From Roseateles sp. (GTDB lineage: Bacteria > Pseudomonadota > Gammaproteobacteria > Burkholderiales > Burkholderiaceae_C): DNA of 64,000 nt. The translations under genes and the position numbers were made by a program. Where the stretch lies: positions 85,514 to 149,513 of the forward strand of contig JAFALK010000013.1 of the NCBI GenBank assembly GCA_019234295.1, read 5' to 3'. Shown here piece after piece: positions 38,018-47,941 of this stretch; the first letter of the stretch is position 1, and the number at the start of each line of letters is the position of its first letter. The notes under the pieces are model-generated. The model searched no databases and had not been told where the DNA came from. It saw only the letters and a program-made list of their open reading frames with translations.

Positions 38018-38419
38018 ATGCGCCCTGCTCCTCTTGCCCTACCCCTCGTCCTGCCCCTCCTCCTTCTTGGCCTGCTCGGCTGCCCAGTGGCTGCGCGATC
38101 CGCCCCCGGCGACCCGGTTCGCGGGCAATCGCTCTACAAGGCGCTGTGCACCGCCTGCCACTCCGTCGACCACGCAGGACTCGGACCCCCGCATCGCGGT
38201 GTGTTCGGCCGACTGGCCGGCACTGCCAAGGGCTTTGGCGGCTATTCGTCGGCGCTCAAGCGCTCGGGCCTGGTCTGGGACGAGGCAAGCCTGGAGCGCT
38301 GGCTGACCGATCCCGAGGGCCTCGTTCCGGGCCAGGCCATGGGCGTGTCCGTGCCCGATGCCGCCGATCGCGCCGACCTGATCGCTTATCTGCGCACCTT
38401 GACCCCAGCCAAGGAATAA
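38018..38419 (+). CDS. c-type cytochrome, class I
   Basis: A 133-residue periplasmic electron carrier. A hydrophobic signal peptide covers about residues 1-25. The heme site CTACH is at about 44-48, the conserved Gly-Pro-Pro segment (LGPPHRGVFGR) follows, and the axial Met is probably in VPGQAMGV near 108, before the C-terminal helix DLIAYLRTL. ATG 38018 is 7 bp after CCGGAG. It is first of three exported-protein genes followed by an ECF sigma pair. GGAATA at 37966-37971 resembles an ECF -35 box but no convincing -10 box is seen. Confidence 0.88.
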   Translation: MRPAPLALPLVLPLLLLGLLGCPVAARSAPGDPVRGQSLYKALCTACHSVDHAGLGPPHRGVFGRLAGTAKGFGGYSSALKRSGLVWDEASLERWLTDPEGLVPGQAMGVSVPDAADRADLIAYLRTLTPAKE

Positions 38420-38476
38420 AAAGCCGGCTCGGCCGGTATTGCCGCTCACCACCCCCTTTTTTTCAGGAGCTCCGTG

Positions 38477-39367
38477 ATGATGCAACGCCGCGATTTTCTC
38501 CAGCTGGCCGCCCTGGGCGGCGGCGCCGTGTCCATCGCCGGTCTGGCAGGCTGCGCCGACAGGATGGGGACGCCGGACGAGTTCTACTTCGTCCAACTCT
38601 CCGACCTCCACTGGGGCTTCAAGGGCGCGCCCAACCCGGACGCGCGCGGCACGTTGCCCAAGGCCGTGGCCGCGGTCAACGCCCTGCCCAAGGCACCCGA
38701 CTTCATCGTCTTCACCGGCGACCTGACCCACACCACCGACGACCCGGACGAGCGCCGCCGCCGCATGGCCGAGGTCAAGCAGATGATCGCGCCGCTGCAG
38801 GTCAAGAACCTGCGCTTCATGCCGGGCGAGCACGACGCATCGCTGGACCGCGGCGCCGCGTTCAAGGAGTTCTTCGGCGAGACCTACTACCGCTTCGACC
38901 ACAAGGGCGTGCACTTCATGGCGCTGGACAACGTCTCCGACCGCGGCACCTCGCTCGGCGCGGAGCAGCTCGACTGGATGAAGACCGAACTCGCCAAGCT
39001 CGACCCCGAGGCGCCGCTGGTGGTGTTCACGCACCGCCCGCTGTTCCCGCTGGTGCCGCGCTGGGACTGGCACACGCGAGATGGCGCCCAGGCTCTGGAG
39101 CTGTTGATGCCGCATCGCCACGTCACGGTGTTCTACGGCCACATCCATCAGGAACATCACCAGATGACGGCGCACATCGCCCACCATTCGGCGCACTCGC
39201 TGATGTTCCCACTGCCAGCACCAGGCACGGCCGAAAAGCCCTTGCCCCTGCCCTGGGACGAGGCCGCGCCCTACCGCGGCCTGGGCTGGCGCGGCATCGA
39301 GATGGAGCGTGGGCAGGCCTCGATGACCGAGTACCCCATCAAGGCCGCTGCCGGTACCCACGCATGA
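38477..39367 (+). CDS. Metallophosphoesterase, predicted Tat-exported
   Basis: A 296-residue enzyme. The N-terminus QRRDFLQLAALGGG is a twin-arginine signal followed by a possible lipobox LAGC (about residue 26). The metallophosphoesterase ligands follow in order: QLSDLHWG (Asp, His), FTGDLTHT (Asp), PGEHDAS in place of the usual GNHD, FTHRPLF (His) and YGHIHQE (GHxH). The Glu in place of Asn in motif III is a notable variant. AGGAG is 7 bp before ATG 38477. Substrate unknown. It overlaps the cupredoxin gene by 4 bp. Confidence 0.87.
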   Translation: MMQRRDFLQLAALGGGAVSIAGLAGCADRMGTPDEFYFVQLSDLHWGFKGAPNPDARGTLPKAVAAVNALPKAPDFIVFTGDLTHTTDDPDERRRRMAEVKQMIAPLQVKNLRFMPGEHDASLDRGAAFKEFFGETYYRFDHKGVHFMALDNVSDRGTSLGAEQLDWMKTELAKLDPEAPLVVFTHRPLFPLVPRWDWHTRDGAQALELLMPHRHVTVFYGHIHQEHHQMTAHIAHHSAHSLMFPLPAPGTAEKPLPLPWDEAAPYRGLGWRGIEMERGQASMTEYPIKAAAGTHA

Positions 39368-39711
39368 GACGGCGCGCCCTTCTCGCCTTGGCCGCCGTCC
39401 CGCTAGGCCTGCGACACGTTGCGGCCCAGCCGGCTCCCCGCGAAATCCAGATCACGGCACAGCGTTTCCATTTCACGCCCAACGTCATCGCGCTCAAGGT
39501 GGGCGAGCCGGTCGTGCTGCAGATCAAGGCGCTGGATTTCGCACACGGCTTCTTCGTCCCGGACCTAGACCGCCGCATGGACCTGATGCCCGGGCGCACC
39601 CTGCCCTTCGCCTTCACGCCCACGAGCCCGGGCACACTGCACTTTCTCTGCGACAACTTCTGCGGGGATGGGCATGAAGGCATGGATGGCCGATTCGAGA
39701 TCAGCGCCTGA
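39364..39711 (+). CDS. Cupredoxin with CuA-type copper motif
   Basis: A 115-residue exported protein starting at ATG 39364 in an ATGA overlap with the phosphoesterase gene. A signal peptide (about 1-21, cleavage after VAAQ) precedes a single cupredoxin domain. The copper ligands read CDNFCGDGHEGM, i.e. C-x3-C-x3-H-x2-M, together with a His in DFAHGFFVPD upstream. This is the binuclear CuA pattern of cytochrome oxidase subunit II and nitrous oxide reductase, here as a small soluble protein without the membrane helices. It probably passes electrons in the periplasm or handles copper; role not established. Confidence 0.85.
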   Translation: MRRRALLALAAVPLGLRHVAAQPAPREIQITAQRFHFTPNVIALKVGEPVVLQIKALDFAHGFFVPDLDRRMDLMPGRTLPFAFTPTSPGTLHFLCDNFCGDGHEGMDGRFEISA

Positions 39712-39733
39712 AGCGAGCCGGTAACGGAACACG

Positions 39734-40255
39734 ATGACGACGCCCAGCCAGCGCTTCGAGCTTCTCGTGCTGCCGCATCTCGATGCGGCGCACAACCTCG
39801 CGCGCTGGCTGCTGCGCGATGCGCCGGCAGCCGAGGATGCAGTGCAGGAGGCCGCGCTGCGCGCCCTTCGCTACCTCGCCAGCCTGCGCGAGGGGGAGGA
39901 TGCCCGACCCTGGTTCTTGGCCATCGTGCGCAACGCCTGCTTCAGCGCCCTGGCCCGGCAGCAGGGCCGCGCCGAGCTCACCGGTCTGGACGACAGCGAT
40001 TGGGATGCGTTGCCCGGCTCGACGCCCGAGCCGCCGCAGCTGCTGAGCCGCCGGCGTGAGCGCGATGCGGTGGACCGTGCGATTGCAGCGCTTTCGCCTG
40101 CGCTGCGCGAGGTGATCGTGCTGCGAGAGCTGGAGGAGCTCGACTACCGCAGCATCGCGCAGGTCGCGGGCGTACCGGTGGGCACGGTGATGTCTCGGCT
40201 TTCACGTGCCCGCGCGCGCTTGAAGGAATTGCTGACTTTCGCGGGGTGGCCCTGA
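39734..40255 (+). CDS. ECF-type RNA polymerase sigma factor
   Basis: A 173-residue sigma-70 family protein with regions 2 and 4 only. Region 2 contains AEDAVQEAALRALRYLASL and RPWFLAIVRNACFSALARQ (about 33-80); region 4 contains LSPALREVIVLRELEELDYR and VPVGTVMSRLSRARARLKE (about 120-165). It directs transcription of a small envelope-related regulon, probably including the genes just upstream. It starts 22 bp after the cupredoxin stop and 15 bp before the anti-sigma gene. Confidence 0.94.
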   Translation: MTTPSQRFELLVLPHLDAAHNLARWLLRDAPAAEDAVQEAALRALRYLASLREGEDARPWFLAIVRNACFSALARQQGRAELTGLDDSDWDALPGSTPEPPQLLSRRRERDAVDRAIAALSPALREVIVLRELEELDYRSIAQVAGVPVGTVMSRLSRARARLKELLTFAGWP

Positions 40256-40270
40256 GCCCACGAGCACATC

Positions 40271-40918
40271 ATGAAAGACGACGAACTGAGCCAACTGCTA
40301 CGCCAGCGCGCCACCCGCCATGCGGCGAGCGAGGCGCTGCAGGCCGCGGTGCGCACGCAGATCGCTCTGCACAGCGCCGCCGCCGGCCCGGCGCCCGCAC
40401 CGCTGCCGCGCCGCCGCCTGGCGCTGGCTGGCGCGGGGATGGCCGTTGTGGGCCTCGTCGCCGGCGTGACGCTGACCCTGGGCGTGCAACGCTGGCGGGC
40501 TGCGAACCCGAGTCTGGGCGGCGAGATCGTTGCCGCCCACGTGCGGGCGCTGCAGGTGGGGCCGCTGTTCGAAGTGGCTTCGAGCAACCGGCACCAGGTC
40601 AAGCCCTGGTTCCAGGGCCGCATCGACTACGCCCCGCCCGTGCTCGACGCAGTGCCCGGTTTCACCTTGCTCGGAGGCCGGGTACAAGCCATCCAGGGCC
40701 AGCCCACCGCCGTGCTCGCCTTCCAGCTGCGCCTGCACAAGATCGATCTCTTCATCTGGCCTGCCACCGGGCGCGAGTCGGCGCCAGAGCGCACGCAGCT
40801 GCGCGGCTTCAATCTCATGCACTGGAGCGACGGGGCGATGCAATACTGGGCCGTGTCCGATCTTGACGGACGCGAGCTGGAGGGCTTTGGCACTGCATGG
40901 CGCGCGGCGGCGAACTGA
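40271..40918 (+). CDS. Membrane anti-sigma factor
   Basis: A 215-residue single-pass inner-membrane protein. A short cytoplasmic N-terminus (about 48 residues) lacks the HxxxCxxC zinc motif of ZAS anti-sigma factors. One helix at about 50-70 (LALAGAGMAVVGLVAGVTLTLG) and a periplasmic domain with HQVKPWFQGRIDYAPPV and FTLLGGRVQAIQGQP follow. This domain type occurs in anti-sigma factors next to ECF genes. It should hold the sigma factor at the membrane until an envelope signal acts. It converges with the REC-GGDEF gene. Confidence 0.87.
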   Translation: MKDDELSQLLRQRATRHAASEALQAAVRTQIALHSAAAGPAPAPLPRRRLALAGAGMAVVGLVAGVTLTLGVQRWRAANPSLGGEIVAAHVRALQVGPLFEVASSNRHQVKPWFQGRIDYAPPVLDAVPGFTLLGGRVQAIQGQPTAVLAFQLRLHKIDLFIWPATGRESAPERTQLRGFNLMHWSDGAMQYWAVSDLDGRELEGFGTAWRAAAN

Positions 40919-40927
40919 GTGTCGCGC

Positions 40928-41877
<950 letters not shown>

Positions 41878-41881
<4 letters not shown>

Positions 41882-44800
41882 GGAAGCGCTTCGTCCAGTT
41901 CGCCGGGCACGGTGGAGGCTCGCAGCAGGGCGCGGCAATGTCCAGCGGCGCTGGCGAAGTCCAAGCCCGCCAGCGCCGTCTCGAGGGCCTCGGCGGTGGC
42001 CGGCCATTGCGCGCGCAGCAGGCCGCGCAATTGGTCGTGCTGCTCGATCGCGGCCATGTCCGAGCCTTCCAGCAGATCGATCAACAAGCGCAGGCACGGC
42101 ACCAGAGCTTCGTCCGCATAGCCTTCGTCTTCATCTTCGTCATCGGGCAGCACCAATTGCGGCATCAAGGCGTCGAGTGCTGCGAACTGGCGCGTGCACA
42201 ACTCCGCCCAGCGCGCGGCCCAGTCCGGCGCCGGCGCGCGGCCTTCGCGTAGGTCCAGCTCGGCCTCCTGCGCGAGGCGGCTCAGTGGCATGAGGCCCAG
42301 CATGGAAGCCAGACCGCGCAGCCCGTGCAGGACGGCGCCGTCAAGCGGCTTTTGCAATTCGTCCGCCTTCTCGCGGAAGGCACGCACGGTGCGCAAGAAC
42401 AGGTCGGTGCGGCCGGACATGCGGCCCAGGGCCTCTCCCAGCTCGATGCCCGATTCGCGCGCCCGCGCCAGCACAGCATCCGGCAGCACCGGCGCCGGCA
42501 CGCTACGCGGCGCCATGGCGGCCACGCCGGTGCCGCAACGTCGCAGCAGCACGGCCACGACATGCTCGATGTCGAAGGGCTTGCCCACGTGCTCGCTCAT
42601 GCCAGCGTCCAGGCAAGCCTGGCGGTCGGCCGGCATGGCGTTGGCCGTCATCGCGATGATGGGCAGGGTCAGGGCCAACTGGCGGCGGATCAGGCGCGTG
42701 GCGGTGTAGCCGTCCATCACGGGCATTTGCACGTCCATCAGCACGGCGTCGATGCGCGGCGGACCGTGCTTGGCCTGGGCGAGGAGCGAAAGCGCCTGCT
42801 GACCGTCGTTGGCGAGCAGCACCACGGCGCCTTCGCCCTCGAGCAGTTCGCGCGCCACCTGCTGGTTGTTGAGGTTGTCTTCCACCACCAGCAGATGCAG
42901 CCCAGCCAAGCGCCTCGAGCCGGCCTGGGGCCGCGCGGCCGGCAAGGCCGCTTGAAGTGGCCCGTGGCCCGCCCGCGCGTCGATCACGGCATCGTGAAGC
43001 ATGGAGGCGGTGATGGGCTTGACGAGGAAGCCGTCGAGCAGGCCCTGCTCCTGCTCGCTGCGCTGGGCCAGCATCTCGCGCCCATGGGCCGTCACCATGA
43101 CGACGACCGGTGGTCCCGTCCCCTCGCCGCTGGTCAGCGCGCGCAATTCGCGGCTGGTCTGCCAGCCGTCCATGCCGGGCATGACCCAGTCGACGAGCAC
43201 CACCTGGTAGGGCCGGTCGCGCGCCTGGGCGTCGCGCACGCGCTGCAGCGCCGCCGTGCCCGACTCGGCGAGGTCCACCTGCCAGCCCAGCGAGCGGGCC
43301 ATGGCACCGAGCATCTCGCGTGCGCTGGAGTTGTCGTCCACCAGCAGTGCACGCAGCGGCTCGGATCCAGTCGGGCGCGTGGTTTCGCTCTCGACGGCCG
43401 GATGGTGCAGCGGCAGCTCCAGCGAGAAGAAGAAGCGGCTGCCACGGCCGAGCGCGCTTTCAAGCTGCAACTGGCCGCCCATCATCTCGACCAGGCGCCG
43501 GCTGATCGCCAGGCCCAGGCCCGTGCCGCCGAAGCGGCGCGAGGTCGACGCCTCGGCTTGCGTGAAGCCGCTGAAGATGCGCTCCTGGTGCTCGGGGGCG
43601 ATGCCGATGCCGGTATCGCGCACCTCGAACTGCAGGTGCAGGGTTTCGTCGTCGCAGCCCAGCAGGCGCAGGCGCAGCACGACTTCGCCGGCCTCGGTGA
43701 ACTTGATCGCGTTGCCGGCCAGGTTGATCAGCACCTGCTGCAGGCGCAGAGCGTCGCCAATCACGCAGCGCGGCAGCGCTGGATCGACGTCGAACAGCAC
43801 CTCAACGTTCTTGCGCCCGACGCCGGCCGCGAGGATGACCGAGAGGTCGCGCAGCAGCACGTCAATGCGCATGGGTTGCGGGTCGAGCTGCATCTTGCCG
43901 GCCTCGACCTTGGAGTAATCGAGGATATCGTTCAGCAGCCCCAGCAATGAGCGAGCAGCGCTTTCGGCCTTGCCCGCGTAGTCGAGCTGGCGCGAGGACA
44001 GCGGCGTGCGCTGCAGCAGCTTGAGCATGCCCAGCACGGCGTTCATCGGCGTGCGGATCTCGTGGCTCATATTGGCGAGGAACTGGCTCTTGGCCTCGGA
44101 GGCGCGCTCGGCCGCCTCGGTGGCGCGCATGAGGTCGGTCACGTCGAAACGGAACAGGGCCGTGTGTCCGTCGGGCAGGCGGCGCTCAGACACGCGCAGC
44201 CAGCGGGCCGTCGAACCGCTGCCCACACGGTACTGCATATGCCCGGCGCCGCTGCGGTGCAGGGCCAGGCGCTCTTCGAGCCATGCTTCCGGCCCGCCAT
44301 CAAAGCATTGGCCCGGGTGCTCCGTCGCCGCAGCCACCCGCATGTGCAACAGGGTCTCGAAGGGCACGCCGGGCACCACGTCCTGGCCGCCGTCCACGTA
44401 GGTATCGCGAAAACGCTGGTTGAAGACCAGGAGCCGGTCCTCGGGATCGAAGAGCGCGAAGGCCACTTCGATGGCTTCGATGGCGCTGTGCAGCAGGGTC
44501 TCGGAGCGGATCAGGTCGGACTCATAGCGGCGCCGGTCGCTGACGTCCACGGCCGTGGTGACGAAGCCGCCCTCGGGGACCAGCGCGCCGCGCAGTTCAA
44601 GCACAACGCCGTTGGGGCGCACCCGCTCCAGCCGGAAGTCATGCGGTGCGCGCGCGAAGGCCCGGAGCCGGTCGGCCATCGCCTGGGCGGCCGGTGCTTC
44701 GCCGTATTCGCCTCGCTCGATATTGAAGCGAACCACGTCCTCGAAATTCAGGCCGGGCCGCTCCACAAGACTGGCTGGCAGCTCCAGCAGCTTCAGGTAG

Positions 44801-44997
44801 TGTTGATTGAAGCAGACGGCCCCGCCCTGTCGATCGAAAACGGCAATGCCGCAGGGAATTCTGGCGAGCACGGTTTCCAGGGTTGCCGAGCCCTCATGCC
44901 AAGCGCTGACACTGCGGCCTGGCGCTGCACCGCGCCAAGCCGCCGCGGCAGCCTGCCAGACTGCCGCGAGCCTGCCTTTCGTCGTCGCCAACGGCAT
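41878..44997 (-). CDS. Hybrid sensor histidine kinase with two receiver domains and HPt
   Basis: A 1039-residue kinase without clear membrane helices. Order: two PAS-like domains (about 40-155 and 165-285), HisKA with SHEIRTPMN (His312), HATPase ([47 protein letters not shown]), receiver 1 ([22 protein letters not shown]), receiver 2 ([27 protein letters not shown]) and a C-terminal HPt domain with [12 protein letters not shown] carrying the His. All BarA-like relay parts are in one chain. The overlapping REC-GGDEF gene downstream is the likely output. The signal is unknown and probably cytoplasmic. Confidence 0.93.
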
Positions 44998-45106
44998 GGC
45001 CCACCCCTCCCGAGGTATTTCGCCCTGCTCGTGCAGGATCGCCGGGCCAGTCTAACGCTGACCTGTCGCGAACGTAACTGGTTACTTCCTAGTGTCTACC
45101 CGCTGG

Positions 45107-46819
45107 TCATGGGCTGGGCTTGAACAGGATGCGCCCCGGCGCGACCTGGTCGACGGCCTGCGGATGTTCGCCCAGGTAGTCGACCAGCGCATCCAGGTCC
45201 TCGCCGACCGTGACGCGGTCGCGGCCGCGGCGCAGCTCGCCGAGGCTCTCGCCGCCGTCGGCCATGAAGCCATTGACGACCAGGCGGTAGTCGCGTCCCG
45301 GGTCGAGGGGCAGGCCGCCCACGGTGACGTTCATCAGATGTGGCTGGCCGTCGGCGCCGCGCGTCCATTCATAGCGCAGGGTGCTGGAGACCTGCAGCAT
45401 GCGCGGCGAGGCCTCGGGCCGGGGCAGGCCGCGCAGCAGCATGGCGCGCAAGTCGGCCCCGCTGATGGTCAGCGCCACCAGCTCGTTATGGAAAGGCTGG
45501 ACGGCGAAGAGGTCGCCCACGGTCACAGGCGTGCCGGGCGCGGGTTGGATGTCGGTGCGGATGCCGCCGGGGTTCATCATGGCGAGATCCACCGGACCCT
45601 GCTTGCGCGCGTAGGCCAATTGGGCGTCGGCGATCAGATTGCCCAGAGCGGCATCACCATAGGGCCCTTCGGGCTGGCGCCGCAGCGCATCCTTGAGGGT
45701 GACGACAGGGCGCAGGCGCTCCTTGGCGGTCAGCGCATCGGCTTGGGCGGCCAGCACTGCGAAGGCCGGGTCGGCCGCGTAGCGCGACTGCAGCACCGGC
45801 TCGTTGACAGCCTTGGCCTCGATCAGCTTGCCGGCGTCGTCCACCTCCAGCTGGATGTCGGTCACCCAGCCACCGAAGCTGCCGGCCTGCGTGATCAAGC
45901 GGCCGCCGATCTTGCACACATAGGCGCGGTGGCTGTGGCCGCCGATCACCATGGCGTAGGCGGGGTCCAGGCGTTGGAGGATGTCCACGCCCCGGCCGCG
46001 CATATCGCCGCAGTCGTAGCTGGGCACATTGGCCTCGCCGAGGTAGTCGGTGCCCTCGTGCATGACGGCGATCAGCACCTTCGCGCCCTTGGCCCTGAGC
46101 TCGGGAACCAGGGCATTCAGTGCGGCGGATTCCTCGGTGAAGCGCAGGCCCGTCATGTTGCGGGCTAGCGACACGGCCGGCGTCTGCAAGGTGGCCGCGC
46201 CCACGAAGGCCACGCGGATGCCGTCCATCTCCTTGATCACATAGGGCTGCAGAATCAGCTTGCCCGTCTTGTCGTCGAAGAGATTGGCCGCGAGGAAGGG
46301 AAACGGTACCCCCGTGAAGCCAGGCCAGGAGCAACCTTGCGCAGGGCACTGCCCGGCCGTCTTGCGCAGCAGCTCGGGCAGGCCGCGGTCCAGTTCGTGA
46401 TTACCCAAGGCCGAGGCGAGCACGTCGAGCTTGGCGAAGGCAGCCAGGGTGGGCTCATCGGCCAGCATCGAGGAGGTCTGGGGCGAGGCACCGATGAAGT
46501 CACCGCCCCCCAACAGCACTGCGCCGGGTCGCGCGGCACGCAGGGTCTTGATCGCAGTGGCCAGGTAGGCAATGCCACCGGCCGGCTCGGGCGGGCCCTT
46601 CTTGCCGCTGGCCGGATCGAGCGGGCGGATCGTCAGCGGTACCGGCGAGCTGGCCTGGATGTTGCCGTGGAAGTCGTTGATGGCCAGCAAGTTGAGGTGG
46701 TGCACACCCGCGGCAGCCTGGACCGGCACGGTAGCCTGGGCCGGCGCAGGAGCCTGGGGGGCTGCACAAGCACTCAGCAGCAGCGCAAGACCGATGGCGA
46801 ACACGGGATGCTTGGACAA
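45107..46819 (-). CDS. Lipoprotein 5'-nucleotidase/metallophosphatase (UshA-like)
   Basis: A 570-residue predicted outer-membrane lipoprotein. A TTG at 46819 with GGAG 6 bp upstream is the chosen start; an in-frame TTG at 46834 has no such site. The signal peptide ends at lipobox LLSAC, followed by an Ala/Pro-rich linker. The N-terminal metallophosphoesterase domain has [11 protein letters not shown] (Asp, His), [21 protein letters not shown] and [10 protein letters not shown]; the C-terminal 5'-nucleotidase domain carries the substrate clamp. The family splits extracellular nucleotides or UDP-sugars. No neighbouring transporter clarifies the substrate. Confidence 0.9.
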   Translation of the reverse strand: MSKHPVFAIGLALLLSACAAPQAPAPAQATVPVQAAAGVHHLNLLAINDFHGNIQASSPVPLTIRPLDPASGKKGPPEPAGGIAYLATAIKTLRAARPGAVLLGGGDFIGASPQTSSMLADEPTLAAFAKLDVLASALGNHELDRGLPELLRKTAGQCPAQGCSWPGFTGVPFPFLAANLFDDKTGKLILQPYVIKEMDGIRVAFVGAATLQTPAVSLARNMTGLRFTEESAALNALVPELRAKGAKVLIAVMHEGTDYLGEANVPSYDCGDMRGRGVDILQRLDPAYAMVIGGHSHRAYVCKIGGRLITQAGSFGGWVTDIQLEVDDAGKLIEAKAVNEPVLQSRYAADPAFAVLAAQADALTAKERLRPVVTLKDALRRQPEGPYGDAALGNLIADAQLAYARKQGPVDLAMMNPGGIRTDIQPAPGTPVTVGDLFAVQPFHNELVALTISGADLRAMLLRGLPRPEASPRMLQVSSTLRYEWTRGADGQPHLMNVTVGGLPLDPGRDYRLVVNGFMADGGESLGELRRGRDRVTVGEDLDALVDYLGEHPQAVDQVAPGRILFKPSP

Positions 46820-46849
46820 TTCGAACTCCTGCAACGGCGAAGGCGGCGG

Positions 46850-47182
46850 ATCTTAGTCCTCCTGCCAACGAGGCAATATGTCACGTCTGCGCAACAATTC
46901 GCGGCGATGCTGCGAACCTCGCGTCGGCCGCTTGGCAACAAGGATTTCGGCGCGCAAGCCGCTCAAGCGTGGGGGCCTGTCCGCCCCGCGCGTGGCCAGC
47001 CACAAATGTGATGTCCTTACAATGCAATTTGCCCAGATGTTGCAAATGCCACAAGAAAACGTTTGCGCACGTCCAAATAGGTACATTTGTGGCGCCCCGT
47101 CGGCGTGGCCCTGCCGCGCTCGCTTGCCCATGTCCGGGCAGCGGGTTCGCCACACCGCCTGCCATTGAACGCTCCCGATGAC
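46850..47182. other. Intergenic region upstream of the TonB gene
   Basis: No coding signs. The part 47008-47085 is AT-richer than its surroundings and should hold the promoter of the tonB-receptor pair and of the divergent nucleotidase gene. I see a loose inverted pair, GCAATTTGC and TGCAAATGC near 47021-47050, but no Fur box or other operator I can name. Confidence 0.4.
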
Positions 47183-47881
47183 ATGAATTACGGTCCCACG
47201 CCTCAGCAAACCGCACGCCGCCTCCAGGGCTTCGCCTTCGTCGTCGCGCTGCACGCCATGCTGGTCTGGGCCCTCGCGTCGGGTCTTGCCCGTAAGGCGC
47301 TCGACGCGGTTCGCGGCCCGGTCGAGATGGCCGTGGTCGAGGAGAAGACGCCCCCTCCCCCGCCGCCCCCGCCGCCGCCCACGCCCGACGTGAAGATGCC
47401 GGCCATCGAACTGCCGATCAACCTGCCGCCGCCGCCGCTCAATGTGGAGACGCCCCCGCCCCCGCCGCCCCCCGCGCCTGTGGTGACCGCCCCCGCGCCC
47501 AAGGACCTCACAGCCGTGAACGTTGCGCCCCGCGCCCCGGCTCCGCCTGCCGAGCAGAGCGAGGCGCAGAAGATCGCCTCGATGGAAGGCGCCTACGTGG
47601 TCCAGGTGCGTGGCATGCTCAACAGCACCAAGCGCTATCCGACCGGCCGCCAGGCCAGCCAGCAGCGCCCCAAGGGCAAGGTCAAGGTCTGGTTCACGCT
47701 GGCGCGCGACGGTAAGTTGCTGGAGTCCGGCATCCTCGAATCCTCGGACAACAACCTGCTCGACGACGCGGCGCTGTCGACCGTGCGTCGGGGCGTCTAT
47801 CCCGCTTTCCCGCCCCATACCTGGACCGGCCTCGAGCAGCAGAAGTTCACTGCGGAGCTTGAGTTCACGCCGCCGGGTTGA
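47183..47881 (+). CDS. Energy transducer TonB
   Basis: A 232-residue inner-membrane protein. One N-terminal helix (GFAFVVALHAMLVWALA, about 16-34) is followed by a proline-rich span with a run of ten prolines near residue 57 and more Pro clusters to about 125. The C-terminal TonB domain (about 145-230) has YPTGRQASQQRPKGKVKVWF and SSDNNLLDDAALSTVRRG. It carries proton-motive energy to an outer-membrane receptor, surely the one 60 bp downstream. ATG 47183 (MNYGPTPQQT) lacks a clear ribosome binding site. exbB and exbD are not nearby. Confidence 0.9.
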   Translation: MNYGPTPQQTARRLQGFAFVVALHAMLVWALASGLARKALDAVRGPVEMAVVEEKTPPPPPPPPPPTPDVKMPAIELPINLPPPPLNVETPPPPPPPAPVVTAPAPKDLTAVNVAPRAPAPPAEQSEAQKIASMEGAYVVQVRGMLNSTKRYPTGRQASQQRPKGKVKVWFTLARDGKLLESGILESSDNNLLDDAALSTVRRGVYPAFPPHTWTGLEQQKFTAELEFTPPG

Positions 47882-47897
47882 TCCGCAGTCGCTCCCC

Positions 47898-47915
47898 TTT
47901 CTCTTTCTCTTTCTC
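47898..47915 (+). repeat. Three TTTCTC hexamers between tonB and the receptor gene
   Basis: Perfect head-to-tail copies at 47898-47903, 47904-47909 and 47910-47915, in the 60-bp gap upstream of CGGAGG and the receptor ATG. The transcript would have a pyrimidine-rich leader here. Length changes in the repeat could alter spacing to the ribosome binding site. Confidence 0.85.
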
Positions 47916-47941
47916 CAATCCTTTTCCGGAGGCTCCCACCG

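Noticed and set aside
37863..38020. tRNA-Gly as an integration site for a mobile island
   Set aside because: No integrase, no direct repeat of the tRNA 3' end and no composition change downstream were seen.
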